DNA of 64,000 nt from Sebastes aleutianus (GCA_916700875.1 CAKAKS010000066.1:7102243-7166242), one strand, 5' to 3'; numbered from the stretch's first letter, positions 38,401 through 47,789 are shown. Notes: generated by a model not told the origin, from the letters alone. A program made the numbers and translations.

Positions 38401-41400
38401 TAAATGCAGCAGGAAAAGTTTTACTCAAATCAAGGACTTGAAAAAACACCTGAGGATCAATATACACGGGAGAAACCATCGAGCTGAAACTGCTGTGGAG
38501 ACGTGTTCACTAACTGAATGAAATACACTTTTGCAATCACTACATCTCTGTAATTGAATGTCTACAATTCCCCATTGAGATGAGGTCACAATATTTTATT
38601 GTAATGAAGTAGTACATTTTTAACAAATCATCAAGTTTTGTTGAACTAACCTCAGGTTTTTTCTTTGATATTACTGTATTACTCACAGTATTCCATAATC
38701 TCCCAAATTTTTGGGTGAGTTCATAATCGGGAGTTCATAATTCCTAGTAGAATACAATGATAAGTGCCCACAGAAGGGTGGACAATAAAATGCTGATCTC
38801 ATGATTGTATTCTAACAATAAAGCTTAGTAAGGTGATGATGTAAGAATACCAGATTCACACTGAAGTCTAAAGCTATAAGCAAAATGTATTCATCAAGGC
38901 TGCAGATGGAAATGACACTCTGTGATTCAAAATTGTTTTCAGATATCCCAAAGGTGAAATATTTGGGTTATTTAGGAATCCAGATATAGCCTTCAGTTAA
39001 TCAAATCACTAAAAACAATTTCACTTCTATTTTCACGATTCTCAGTCATTAAAATGAATGGTCTTTCCTGCATAAACTTTTATAGCTCTATAATCCCCCC
39101 GTCACCACCAGCGGGGTGTTGGGATAGGTTGCATTCATTACTCTCTAAATTTAGTTGGAAAGGCAAACGCCCTTGTATTAACTTCTTTACCTCACAACAA
39201 GATGGACAATCCCCAAATTGCATGCTCTGCCATCGGGGAGTTTCTGGTTCATTTTTGCATATGGTATGGGATTGCTCAGATGTTTTTAGATTTGGAAATG
39301 TGTCTCTTCATGTCTGTCAGAGATTATAGAATGCTCTGTACCATGCTCTCCATTGGTTTTATTGTTGAATGATGATTGTATGTTGAAATTTAGTTCCAGC
39401 AACAAACGAGTACGGCAGGCTGGCCTTACAGCAGCCAAACAAAAATGATCGCTCTACGTTGGCAGGCTCCATAGTCTTTGCAGAGACAACAGTGGTTACT
39501 TACTTTTCTAGATATTCTTTACAGTCTGTCACAAGAACTCATGGTGCAAAACAAAATACTGTAAATGTTTTAGTAAATGCTGTTGAAAGTATAAATTCAC
39601 TACTGTAAGTGATACGTAAACCCTGGCAGGGATGTGTCATGGGTGGTTGACTGTGTTCTTGGTTTGGTCATAGTATCGGTCATTGTGTGGATGATTTGCC
39701 ATGGTGCTGCCTTGGTGGAGTTAGTCTGTTGTATGGTACCACTTCTGCACGTGATTGGTTGTTATGAGGTATTCCAGTATGGATCAGAACCACATCGTAT
39801 GGTATGGTGTTTCCAACATTTTTTTTTTGCTCCCTACTATTACCGTAATGCAGTTTTGTATACATGTACATGTATGTGCTATGATACCTCTTTATAGGGA
39901 ATGGTTGGTGTAGTCCTGTGGGTCGGCGGGGATATGTTGGAATATGTCCCGTGAAGTTGTTTCTATCTGTATGTATGTATTATGTAATTAATAAAAATCT
40001 GATCACAAAAAAATCAAGGCAGCAGATGGTTGCGACTGACATAAAAAGTAAAAACAGTTAAAGTGAAGAATATTTCTTTTCAGAGTGTTAAGTTATAGCA
40101 TGCAAGAGGTGTTTTAATGTTGCAGCTCACAGACTGGAGGTTAAATTAAAGTATGATTTAATACCGTTTGGTAGTTTGATCAGTGGCGCTGCTTCAAACT
40201 GAACAAGGGGAATTTAACTACATCTACTCAAGTACAATATTCAAGTACATTAATTGTCCTCAGATGGCCAAGATTGCATGTAAACTCCACACCGATGTGA
40301 AATCTTCCAATAAAAAAAGATCAGTTTTGAGGTATTCTTTGATTACTTTTCTTTTGTGCAACAGCTAAAGTCACTTTGCTGGTAAAGATTTTTACATACA
40401 AAAAGTGTGTACTGTAAGTGCCAATGTTATTAGAAGCAAAGATTCAGCCTTCAGCTCTGGATTCCCAGCAGACAGCCTGAGAGACTGTAGACATAAGGGT
40501 CTGAAGGTAGAGACAAAACACTGTGTGTTTATTAAAGACACGTGCTAAGAGTGAGAATAAGGGATGTTCGTGAGGTGGGAGATCCGCCATTTGCGCATGT
40601 GAACCCTGTTTATTGCAATAAAACTCAGAAAAGCAGATGTTCTCTGTAAGTTCATGTTTTATATTTTGTTAAGAGGACATTTTCCACAACAATTTGCTCG
40701 GCAAGATCCCAACAGAAACGGCCACTCGGTGAGTGAATAAATAATTTTCTTTTCCTTTATCTTACCCTGTGTGCAGCTTGATGGGAAAATTGTACCAAAT
40801 TGAATATTTGACAGGGCAGCCTCCTCCGGAAACTTAAATCCAGAATGCTGGAAAGGAGGCTCCGACCAGTGGTATAGTGTATACACAGGTATATGGGATA
40901 TACCCACCTCTTTTTCTGCCCACCTATCAGCCAAAAAACCTTTTGAGGAGAGAGGGAGAGTATACCCACCTCCTGCTCGACAACCTACCAATCTACCTAG
41001 TCGCACACTCACCTCATTAATGACCGCTATACCACAGGCTCCGACCGATTGTCGAACCTCAGATTCAGGAGGAGCAATGCAGTTTCCATCCTGGCCGTGG
41101 AACAGTGGACCTGCTCCTTTGCAGGGCTGTTGGAGGGGTCATGGCATAATGCTCATGCAGTCTACATGTGTTTTATTTGGTCTCAAGGCACAGCCGGGGA
41201 GGAGGAGATTGTCTGGTTTGGGGGGCTCAGAATTGCGCTTCTGCTCTTTGCAGATGATGTGGTCCTGTTGGCTCCATCGGACTGTAACCTCCAGCACTCA
41301 CTGGGGTGGTTTGCAGCCGAGTGAGAAGCGGTCGGGAGGAGAGTCAGTACCTCCAAGTCTGAGGCCATGGTTCTCTGCTGAAAAACAGTGGATTGCTTCC

Positions 41401-44400
41401 TCCGGGTTGGGAGTGAGTCACAAGATCTGGGTAGTGACCAAAGGAATGAGATTGCGGCTACAAGCGGCCAAAATGAGTTTCCTTCGTAGGGTGGCTGGGC
41501 TCAGCCTTAGAGATAGGATGAGGAGCTCAGATATCCGGAGGAAGCTCGGAGTAGAGGCGGTGCTCCTTTGAGTCGAAAGGGGCCAGTTGAGGTTGTTCGG
41601 GCACCTGATCAGATGGTGCGGCTGAGGCTCAGAGGTCGGCGATTCGATCCTCGACTCCTCCAGTTCACATGTCAAAGTGTCCTTGTGCAAGATACTTAAC
41701 CTTAAATTGCTCCCAAAGGCTGTGCCCTTGGTGTGTGAATGAGCATTTGTATTAGATACTGATGGGCAGGTTGGCACCTTGCATGGCAGCCTCTGAATGC
41801 CTCCTGGGCACCTCCAGCTAGAGGATTGCCGGGCACCCCCAACTGGTAAGAGGGCCCGGGGTAGACCCAGAACACGCTGGAGAGATTATATATCTCGTCT
41901 GCCCTGGGAACGCTTCGGGTTCCCCCAGGAACCACTGGAGAGAGGGACGCCTGGAAGACTTTGCTAAGCCTGCTGCCCCTGTGACCCATCCCCCAAATAT
42001 GCGGATGAAAATGGATGGATGGTTGTATACAGAAACTCATTTTGAATCTTGCTGACATACATTTTCTTGATTTTCAGGCCTATTGTGCAACACATTAAAG
42101 TATGCAATGTTTTTTTTTAAATTTGTTTTCAATTGATATTATTTCTCACGGTCACATTGCTGTAATGAAAAATACAAGCAAGGTGAGTTTCGTTAAATTG
42201 GTTAGACTGTAAATTCCTGTCCTCAACACCCTTTACTATCTCAATAAAAGGTGTCATTTAAAGATCAGAGGTGTTGACTATATTGTTGACACTTGGCAAA
42301 GCACTCAAAACTCACTAGCATGCCACTTTTGGCACAGATGTCTGGATAGATTGTCTCCGCTTATCTTTATAAACCATAACCAAACACAGAAAGGATAATA
42401 AGTTACTCACTTTAGCAGCTCTTCCCGCTCCGCCATATCTGGTGATCGCGATGGTTCCTTCCAGGTCCACTGTCTTGTTCAACAGCTGGTAGTCACTTGG
42501 TTTCCCCTGGTTGGCGTACACCAGTCGTCCCTAAAACCATAAGAAAAATCAACATTGGCCAATAAAAGCAACACACGTGATGGTGAATGACGCCAGGATT
42601 AGGTGAACTTTTCATGACCCAAGTTCAGATCCTCCTTGGGATTCGGCAGAGCGAAGGTAAACTACACAATATTTAAAAGAAATACTGTATCCACGATATA
42701 AGACCTACGATATATTTATTCAGATTTCCCAAATCTTCTCACAAAGCCAATCATACAACTCCCTGTGAACCCTTTCACTAAACTCTTGTTCTGTTATTTC
42801 AAATGCTGAAAGACTGTTATATAATACTGACTAACAAAAGACTTTATTTTATTCCTTATCACTGCCTCCTCTTTCATTACATGTCTTATTATCCTCCTCA
42901 CCTGATATAGATGGTCATAGATAGTAACAACCAGCCTTTATTACTCTCAACAGATGGGCTCTTGTTGGTTTATGAACTCAGTCTACATTATAAAGTGTGA
43001 TGTTATCAGTACTTGATAAACAAAGCAATTGGGGTTTATTATCTGTTAGGAAATGCAATTTTGTGGCACCTGTAAAGTCACATCTGAAAAAAATTAAACG
43101 ACTAAAAAACAATCATTCCAAATTATTGTTCTCTTAGGCTTTTCCCGCTTTCCCTTTTTTCACATTGTTTAGACATGTATGAACTAAACCTTCCTCCAAG
43201 CTCCAGATCTACTTTTGTTGCACCACCACTTAACTGTGATTGTTTAAATCAGGATAAATATCCCTTATCTGTCCTCTGCCAGGAGGCTTGTGCTGTGTGA
43301 AACAGGGATGTGACAATCATGTGATTTTTATAGTGTCAGTGAGTTACTTCCCTGAAATGATGTACGCCTCATTTAAAGAGGAAGTCCCATGAACAGACTA
43401 TCTATAGCTTTATCTGTTATACGGTATCTGTGCAATAAAACACTGGATGCTTCTTCTTTTACTATATTAAGTAAGTGAGTTTGGCTACAGATTTGGTTTC
43501 CAAGACAGGTTATTCTTGTTAAAAACGCCTTCTTTGGCTTTTTCTTAAAAAATATTACATTACCCAAAGGGGTAGCTTTTTACCTTTGGGTGTCCAGCAG
43601 GGGAGTATGCAGCGTATGGCTGAACCACATCAGGATCATTTTGGTCTTCAGTATAATTCTTCTCTTTTTGTCTGGCAGTGTGCAGCACAGTATCAGACGA
43701 GCTCACTGAAATGAACAACTCACGGTGAATGGGCTGCTAGCACAGAGAGTAAAAATGATTATTTCCAGCTAAAGTTGATTTTGATGCAGCATCATGGGAA
43801 ACATACAACAAGCAACATTTTATAATGTATAAATTGGCTTCCCTGGAAAAACCCTGCAGATGTTATAGATCATTTAAAATCCAGTTTTACTGCAGAAAAC
43901 CATACAGCACAACACACGTAGTAAAGCCTGTTGACTCACTCCATCTTATAATGCAATATGCCATTTGAACAGTTTCTATGAAGTCACTGTGTTAGCCCCG
44001 ATACCTTTTAATCCCCCTGTATCCCTGAACTTTCTAAACCTGTAGGTAAAGGATACGTGCTGAATGTAGAGGGATGGCGTGACTGTCCCCACGTTGATTC
44101 CAACACGACTCACCTACAGTGACCTTGTTGGGGTTCTTGGGATCCGGGAAGGACAGGTAGACCATGTACTCCTCTCTCCAGGCTTGGTCCAGACCGGTTT
44201 CAAGGTCCTGCCATCTCTTTAGCATAAACTGCACTGTCTGCTCGTCTCCATTTGATGTGGCCATATGAGGCACTTTGGTTAACTCCCTGTGGAGGAAGAA
44301 GAGGATAAAGAAAGGTTTGATCCGGTAATGTTTTGGATAATTTACTGTCAAAAGCCACGAGGAATTTAAAGTGGTACCTCGGGGAAACCACAAAGGGATC

Positions 44401-44841
44401 GAGTGACCTGTTGTTTTCCATGAAACCTTTAGGAATATATTGTATGATTCTAAATTAACCCCATGACCTTATAGACTGAGACATTTCAATGTGACAAAAG
44501 CTGCTTGAATATAGGTTGACATCTTTTTATAATCCACCTCTTTTTTCTTACTTTTCTGTTTTTTTACTTGGAGTTCTGAACATTTTGTTTCACTTGAACA
44601 AATAATTACAAAATGAAAAGTGTAATTAATTGAATTTAACTCACCGAAGGTTTTCCTGAATCTGGATGTTGTCCACCTCAGACAAGAACTTCTCAATGAG
44701 GCTCTCGTCCACATCCTTCGCCACATCCCTCACCCAGGACGGTGCGCTGCTGCTCTTGTCGATACCATAGTGGCCGATCAGGATGCCTGCAGTCAGTACG
44801 GCGGCACCACACACAATCCCAATCAGCACCTGCTTTATCAT
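20429..44841 (-). CDS. naaladl1: N-acetylated alpha-linked acidic dipeptidase-like 1 (M28B)
   Basis: Nineteen coding exons in 5'-3' order: 44841-44645, 44286-44114, 43705-43584, 42530-42411, 26987-26795, 26596-26503, 26406-26302, 25556-25471, 25368-25249, 25157-25072, 24967-24904, 24567-24500, 24376-24285, 23389-23296, 22812-22731, 22501-22328, 21941-21854, 21760-21668, 20606-20429. All phases agree, giving 742 aa (human about 740). It is a type II membrane exopeptidase. A signal anchor spans about residues 5-27 (VLIGIVCGAAVLTAGILIGH), followed by a protease-associated region (EGTIAITRYGGAGRAAK) and the M28 core. The co-catalytic zinc ligands and acid/base residues are all visible: H372 and D382 (GNHRDSWVHGAID), E420/E421 (WGAEEFGL), D449 (INVDIAV), H550 (PAYHTAYD). 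YTDPLDINDG, PPSGVERGS and SSMDISYTYD favour NAALADL1 over FOLH1/NAALAD2. An in-frame upstream ATG at 44928 would add 29 residues; the start at 44841 was chosen because it sits just before the anchor, as in mammals. Intron 4 is 15.4 kb and holds a zinc-finger array on the other strand. Confidence 0.96.
23776..24150. repeat. AT-rich (AAAT)n-type repeat in naaladl1 intron
   Basis: A long ATAAATAAATA-rich stretch ends in TATTTTGGCATGTACCGTCC. The same layout recurs at 48290-48610 and 58395-58745, which end TATTTTGGCAGGTTCCGTCC. This looks like one dispersed AT-rich element family rather than three independent microsatellites. Confidence 0.6.
25720..26029 (+). mobile_element. TTAA-flanked MITE (piggyBac-like), copy 1
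   Basis: Flanked by TTAA at 25720-25723 and 26026-26029. The terminal inverted repeats AGGTCCAGTGTGTAGGATTT and its imperfect complement are about 22 bp. TTAA target duplication is the signature of piggyBac-type transposition. No transposase. It lies between naaladl1 exons 25556-25471 and 26406-26302. Confidence 0.7.
27050..27596 (-). mobile_element. TTAA-flanked MITE, copy 2 with internal foldback
   Basis: Flanked by TTAA at 27050-27053 and 27593-27596. The ends (AGGAACAGTGTGCAG and CCTACACACTGTCCCT) and the body are related to copy 1 at 25720 in the opposite orientation. It has an internal inverted repeat, GAGCCACAGAGTGCAAAACC around 27366 and its complement around 27480. Non-autonomous. 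Confidence 0.65.
27767..27844 (+). pseudogene. relic of a single C2H2 zinc finger
   Basis: The frame reads ERPYNCNTCGREF, then RFSCNLKSHIYY and a stop. This gives a linker, both cysteines and the first histidine of a C2H2 finger; the second histidine position is Tyr. The preceding frame has no first exon or acidic linker. It lies just 5' of the intact zinc-finger gene 1 and is most simply a remnant of another family member. Confidence 0.6.
27958..28020 (+). promoter_or_regulatory. shared promoter module of zinc-finger gene 1
   Basis: CTCACTTCCACTGTCGGAAC, then ACAGTGTGACACCCAGCGGA and AGTAAACAACACAAGCGCT. The same order recurs before the other family copies (31230, 34129 partial, 35631), always upstream of the first-exon ATG and preceded in three cases by GAA repeats. 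CACTTCC and GCGGAAGT are opposed ETS/GABP-type core sites. The promoter role is inferred from conservation and position. Confidence 0.5.
28115..29782 (+). CDS. C2H2 zinc-finger protein, nested copy 1 (9 fingers)
   Basis: Exons 28115-28286 and 28584-29782 join in phase (ATA G + AG CTC) to give 456 aa. Exon 1 encodes the family's N-terminal helix-forming module (MSSVEYLREFVNERL through EEEIDRQRKLLDIVWNPEI), not a KRAB, SCAN or BTB domain. Residues about 58-200 are an acidic linker with an IKEE sequence resembling a SUMO acceptor, then a KKRHRKSKSH basic patch. Residues about 204-453 hold nine C2H2 fingers. Most linkers are the canonical TGEKPY type. Finger 5 is unusual: its histidines are spaced H-X5-H and the linker reads AQTHGKPH; the next linker is THTCETPH. 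The protein ends SHTDK. It is a probable sequence-specific nuclear DNA-binding protein; target unknown. It is transcribed against naaladl1, inside its intron 4, with AATAAA at 30278. Confidence 0.85.
30278..30283 (+). promoter_or_regulatory. poly(A) signal of zinc-finger gene 1
   Basis: AATAAA within TTCTAACAATAAAGCTT. The same phrase follows gene 2 (33704-33709) and gene 3 (38817-38822), which supports use as the shared 3' end. Confidence 0.65.
30284..31229. other. spacer between zinc-finger genes 1 and 2
   Basis: No gene. It contains a retroposon-like tail (TTTATTGATCCCGAGGGAAA near 30671), a 30-bp tandem repeat (GAATATAGTGCAGAAGAGAC plus TGTTAAAAAT) repeated about three times over 30880-30975, and a dispersed repeat with AAG units leading into the next promoter. 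Confidence 0.6.
31230..31290 (+). promoter_or_regulatory. shared promoter module of zinc-finger gene 2
   Basis: The same block as at 27958, differing at a few bases (CAACCAGCGGAAGT for CACCCAGCGGAAGT). It is preceded by AAG repeats at about 31197-31226 and lies about 130 bp before the first-exon ATG. Confidence 0.5.
31420..32999 (+). CDS. C2H2 zinc-finger protein, nested copy 2 (7 fingers)
   Basis: Exons 31420-31591 and 31993-32999 join in the same phase as copy 1 and give 392 aa. Exon 1 encodes MTSVEYLREFVNERLNVAAE and the EEEIDRQRKLLDIVWNPEI block. The acidic linker (DQEDPEPPQIKEEQEELC) is nearly identical to copy 1, and fingers start at about residue 197. Seven fingers are visible, all with both Cys and both His. 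The sixth has the family's H-X4-H spacing (HVRRAH) before the last finger, and the end is SHTDK. Compared with copy 1, two fingers are absent and the basic patch before the fingers is shorter. A decayed extra finger follows in the 3' UTR. Function is inferred as for copy 1. Confidence 0.87.
33070..33201 (+). pseudogene. decayed terminal zinc finger in 3' UTR of copy 2
   Basis: Downstream of the SHTDK stop, one frame reads HNCST, stop, RKSFTQITDLKKHPRIKIH, then NHRAETPVDTCSLTE and a stop at 33199-33201. The in-frame TGA sits where the second cysteine would be. The same tail follows copy 3, so it is an inherited relic rather than chance. Confidence 0.65.
34085..34129. repeat. (AAG)n tract
   Basis: About 14 AAG units immediately before the truncated promoter of the fourth family copy. 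Similar short AAG runs precede copies 1 and 2. Confidence 0.85.
34130..34360 (+). pseudogene. truncated zinc-finger family copy (promoter and partial exon 1)
   Basis: It keeps a partial promoter module (GGCGGGAAGTAAACAACACAAGC), the pre-ATG AT-rich leader and ATG at 34250. The frame reads MSSVEYLREFVNQRL, then TAAAEEIFRVFNKNK and a stop at 34358. Homology to exon 1 is lost after about 30 codons, and no linker or finger exon follows before the next family copy. Not expected to encode a zinc-finger protein. Confidence 0.75.
34865..35325 (+). mobile_element. 5'-truncated L1-like insertion with poly(A) and target duplication
   Basis: The segment ends with AATAAAGACATTGTT and an A-run (about 35307-35323). 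It is flanked by the 11-bp direct repeat GTACTCAAAGG at 34854-34864 and 35326-35336. The 3' poly(A), target duplication and short length are the hallmarks of target-primed reverse transcription by an L1-type LINE. No intact coding frame. It lies between zinc-finger copies. Confidence 0.75.
35631..35680 (+). promoter_or_regulatory. shared promoter module of zinc-finger gene 3
   Basis: CGGAACGTTAACAGTGTGGC, then ACCCAGCGGAAGTAAACAAC, the same order and spacing as at 27958 and 31230. It lies about 90 bp upstream of the ATG at 35767. This copy lacks the preceding AAG repeats. Confidence 0.5.
35767..38313 (+). CDS. C2H2 zinc-finger protein, nested copy 3 (7 fingers)
   Basis: Exons 35767-35938 and 37286-38313 join in phase to give 399 aa. 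Exon 1 encodes the family module (MSSVEYLREFVNERLTVAAE, with KPAIKLHRI in place of NPEINLIRI). The linker includes EEDLADQQLC-type acidic sequence, an IKEE motif and a KKRHHKSKSH basic patch. Seven C2H2 fingers run from about residue 205, all with intact ligands and TGEKP-type linkers except TSEKPY after finger 2; the last linker is RRAHTGEKPY. The intron is 1.35 kb against 0.3-0.4 kb in the other copies, because it contains another partial finger block at 36632-36925. Exon 1 and exon 2 may therefore derive from different ancestral copies. Predicted nuclear DNA-binding protein; target unknown. Confidence 0.83.
36632..36925 (+). pseudogene. zinc-finger exon fragment inside the intron of copy 3
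   Basis: A frame of 97 codons holds a broken first finger (RYMWESFHLRIH, missing its centre), three recognisable fingers (KCNTCWKRLCWASELKTHIR; SCKTCGKDFGRSSSLLVHIR; FCKICVKRYFHITSIHGQ) and a stop. The last finger has lost its second histidine. There is no acidic linker and no obvious splice acceptor in the family's position. It is most likely the remnant of a family copy whose 5' part was deleted. Confidence 0.75.
38391..38521 (+). pseudogene. decayed terminal zinc finger in 3' UTR of copy 3
   Basis: After the SHTDK-type stop, a frame reads LHKCSRKSFTQIKDLKKHL, then RINIH, NHRAETAVETCSLTE and a stop. One codon pair carrying the second cysteine is missing relative to the copy 2 relic at 33070. 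The poly(A) signal AATAAA follows at 38817. Confidence 0.65.
38935..40008 (+). mobile_element. degenerate L1-like LINE, 3' part
   Basis: Frames include KVKYLGYLGIQI near the start and, at 39054-39329, CWDRLHSLLSKFSWKGKRPC and MVWDCSDVFRFGNVSLH. These resemble the region downstream of the reverse-transcriptase core in L1/Tx1-type ORF2 (the 'W-GK-PRI' block, then a C-terminal 'WEC' motif). The copy is internally deleted, has stops, and ends with AATTAATAAAAATC and an A-run near 40003. It lies in naaladl1 intron 4. Confidence 0.65.
40009..41034. other. naaladl1 intron 4, unassigned part
   Basis: No gene and no clear element. Frames of up to 117 codons on the minus strand (40659-41012) lack recognisable similarity. 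Confidence 0.45.
41035..42025 (+). mobile_element. degenerate Rex/CR1-like LINE with SINE insertion
   Basis: Translated pieces include RIALLLFADDVVLLAPSD (the reverse-transcriptase FADD catalytic motif), SKSEAMV, ELWVVTKGM-like sequence, LQAAKMSFLRRVAGLSLRDR and MRSSDIRRKLGVEAVLL. Frames are broken by indels. The 3' end is an ATGGATGGATGG run near 42010, typical of this fish LINE type. A SINE interrupts it at about 41613-41796. The clade name is from memory; a non-LTR retrotransposon is certain. Confidence 0.75.
41613..41796 (+). mobile_element. tRNA-derived SINE nested in the LINE
   Basis: GGTCGGCGATTCGATCCTC resembles a tRNA B box. The body continues with GTGTCCTTGTGCAAGATACT and GGTTGGCACCTTGCATGGCA, phrases of an abundant teleost SINE. 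LINE homology stops at about 41612 (GGCACCTGATCAG) and resumes at about 41797 (ATGCCTCCTGGGCACCTCC), which brackets the insertion. Confidence 0.65.
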
Positions 44842-45065
44842 TCTCCTCCCTGGAATTAGACCTTCTGAGAAGATAGTTCTCCTCCTCTTTTGACCTGAAT
44901 CTTGAGCCAGACAGTGAGCTCGCTCCAAAAGTCAGGAATGTTTGTGGTGTTGCTTATGAATCCACGCTTATGTAAGAGAAAGTCCTCGCATCTGAGTCTC
45001 AAATGATCACCGCAACACCAGTGCAGCTGCTGAAGCGACCTCCCATAAGAAAGAGACATGCTCAT
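44842..45065 (-). other. naaladl1: 5' leader region of naaladl1
   Basis: It contains an in-frame upstream ATG at 44928 (MERAHCLAQDSGQKRRR before the main start) and a second ATG at 45065 opening a 69-codon frame of no known similarity. A CTTCTCAG acceptor-like site near 44868 could mark a separate 5' exon. The transcription start is not determined. Confidence 0.4.
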
Positions 45066-45970
45066 TGTAAAGTTTACTCATTAATATTTGCAGATGGGAT
45101 GGACTTTATCCCTTTGTGTGTGTGTGTGTGTGTGTGTGAGAGAGTCCTGTGAGTGTGCTATGAATATTTGGATTTGACGTTAAACTTTAAATCCTTATCA
45201 GTTTCTAACCTGAGATTATGATTTTAAGAGTGATTTCTGGACTTCTTCGTGGGTGCAAAAGTGGCCCTCTACTAAGGATTAAGTACAGGATGAAAGGCTT
45301 GACATGTTTTAAACTGTATTCATTGCTAAAAAAGCAATATATTCACAATTTAAGTGCCTCTTCTTAGCTTCATAATACTTTGAAAAGCTGAAAATGTCAT
45401 TGTGTGACATGATAAAGACTGTTCTCCATTACATTAATAGTTAGTTTAGTGACTTAAACATAACAAAATACACAAAATAACTTAAAATAATCAAATAAAG
45501 ACATTATGTTCAAATGATGTTTCATGTGCAACACAATTCTGTCAGCACATAAATAAAATTACTGAACAACATGTTCTTGTTTCAACTTTTTCAGACAAGT
45601 ACAGTATGTAACATAACTAAGACTGTCTTGACTGTGTGCTTATAAATCATGAACTTAGATCATTTGATTTGCTAAAATTGTTCATGGATCTTGTGAGTCG
45701 AAGGACATAATGTGTTTCATTCTGTATGCCAATGCCACATGATCACAATCTTTATTAGGGTGGCATATGACTTCTTCTCAGTTCAATATTATGTGATGAT
45801 AGCACACACGATAAGATCATGTGCTCCAAGACAATTTATTTAATTTTATAGTTGCTTTAAATGCTACTAATAATGATATAATCATCTGTAATTTTAGGTT
45901 GATTGTCAGTGTAACCCCCTACCAAAAAAAAGTTATTCAAGTGTGTTGTTAATATACTTCTTTTAAACAT

Positions 45971-46023
45971 CTCTGAAGTACATAAAAAGTATACTTTCAG
46001 TTTACTTTTTATGTACTTCAGAG
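45971..46023. repeat. 21-bp perfect inverted repeat
   Basis: The arms 45971-45991 and 46003-46023 (core CTGAAGTACATAAAAAGTA and its complement) are separated by 11 nt. They are followed by repeated AGTATACTT-type motifs to about 46110. It may be the core of a small palindromic MITE. Confidence 0.7.
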
Positions 46024-46620
46024 ATATACTTAACAAAAGTATTCATAAGTATACTTGGCTCAACAAGTATACAGAAAAGTCTAAATATACTTAGAGTAAA
46101 AAAGTATTCTTGACTTTAAGTGTTTCAAAAAATTAGACTACAACAGTTTACAATATAAAAAAACTACATCTTTTCAATATCAGTGTGTGACTCACCTCAG
46201 TACATAATCATCACGCAAACAAAACATAAATCCTTCTGCAGTCCATATGGTTAAGATAGAGAGTAGTTAGTATGAATCATAGACAGTGTTTCGTTGATGC
46301 TCACTGAGAATAGTTGAAGAAAGAATAAATAATTGATGGTTCAGTTTAATTCAGATCAATTAATTTCAGTTAGCTCTATAAAATGTATTTATATTTGAGG
46401 GACCACTATTTTTTTTTTAAATCTTATTTTCATTTATAGACTCATGTAGGGAACATTAGCTTCCATATGAAACAACAACACAAGTCAGAAGATACACACA
46501 TATGCATTATAAGACAAAAAAAACTGCAGTTAAGGAAAAAAATAAAATAAAAAATAAACAAAAATAAACAGTTAAACATTTGGACATTCAGGTGAGTTGA
46601 CAGTGGGTCATAACGTAAAC

Positions 46621-47120
46621 TTAAAGGTCCCATATCGTGCTCATTTTCAGGTTCATACTTGTATTTTGTGTTTTCTACTAGAACATGTTTACATGCTGTA
46701 ATGTTAAAAAAAACTTGTATTTTCCTCATACTGTCAGCCTGAATATACCTGTATTTACCCTCTGTCTGAAACGCTCCGTTTTAGCGCATTTTGACGGAAT
46801 TGCAACAGAATTGCGTTGCTAGGCAACGGCTTGGGTCAATGTGTACTTCCTGTCAGCTGATGACATTCACATACACTGCAACAGGAAATAAACTGGGACA
46901 CATTTAGAATGTTTACGTTTATTATTGTATATTCGTGACATCACGAATGGGCAGAAATCTTGACAGCTTGTTTCAAATGCAGAGCTTCTGAATACAGGCT
47001 GTGTGTATTTCCCTGTGAATTGATTGTTTCAATACTTTCACAGTATGTATATAGGACTTAAGCCTGCTTTATAATAAAAAAACATGAAAATGTCATTTTT
47101 TTATAATATGGGACCTTTAA
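46621..47120 (+). mobile_element. TTAA-flanked MITE, AGGTCCCATAT ends
   Basis: Bounded by TTAA at 46621-46624 and 47117-47120. The terminal inverted repeats are AGGTCCCATAT and ATATGGGACCT. No coding frame. A truncated relative lies at 14242-14415. TTAA duplication suggests piggyBac-type mobilisation. Confidence 0.75.
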
Positions 47121-47789
47121 GTAATTGAGACGCAAGGACTAAATTAAAATGAAAGAGACTTAGGCATGACATCATATAAGTTATTAACAGACTGACTATT
47201 CTTAGATAATAGCTTTATGAATGATAAGTAGCTTTTGCATTCATTTTTTTAAACAAATTAAGGAGGGTTTACTGTTTTTTTTTTTCATTGCAATTATGAA
47301 TATGATATTAACCCAGAATGATAATTATGTTTAGACGGACCCCTATCATCAGGCATACAATTACAGGAAGCCAAAAGAAACAGACTGTTAATAAAAAGCA
47401 AATGGTACCATCTAGTGGTGAATATATATCATTACAGACCATAACAACACGGAACTTCCTGTTCACATGTCGATGTTTTCTTCTATTTCCTACTGTAACA
47501 TATGGTAGCTCTTGTTTTGACTTCTTTAGACAGTAACCATGGTGGAGTGATGCAGTTATGCTACTTAATTATTAGTAGACTATTTGATAAAATAACTCAT
47601 ACTTCCTGGACTGCAGACATGAAAACAAGACATCCTGAAATAATAATTAAAAAAGCACATCTTATCTTGAATTTAAAGTCATGTCATCACAGCTGCAGAT
47701 CACTAAATGATCTGATATCTAACTAACTAACAGTGGACGTTTCCTCTGGTTTCTCCCAGCATACAACACCTCCTGCATCTCTTTCACTT

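Larger units (their letters stand above)
45066..47700. other. head-to-head intergenic region naaladl1/erap1
   Basis: No gene is recognised between the divergent 5' ends. It holds a TG tract at 45117-45138, a hairpin at 45971-46023 and a TTAA-flanked MITE at 46621-47120. Promoters of both genes should lie here but no motif can be assigned with confidence. Confidence 0.5.

Noticed and set aside
44842..45065. Upstream ATGs as the true naaladl1 start
   Set aside because: The ATG at 44841 directly precedes the signal anchor and matches the short cytoplasmic tail of mammalian NAALADL1. The in-frame ATG at 44928 would place a long basic tail before the anchor. It cannot be fully excluded.
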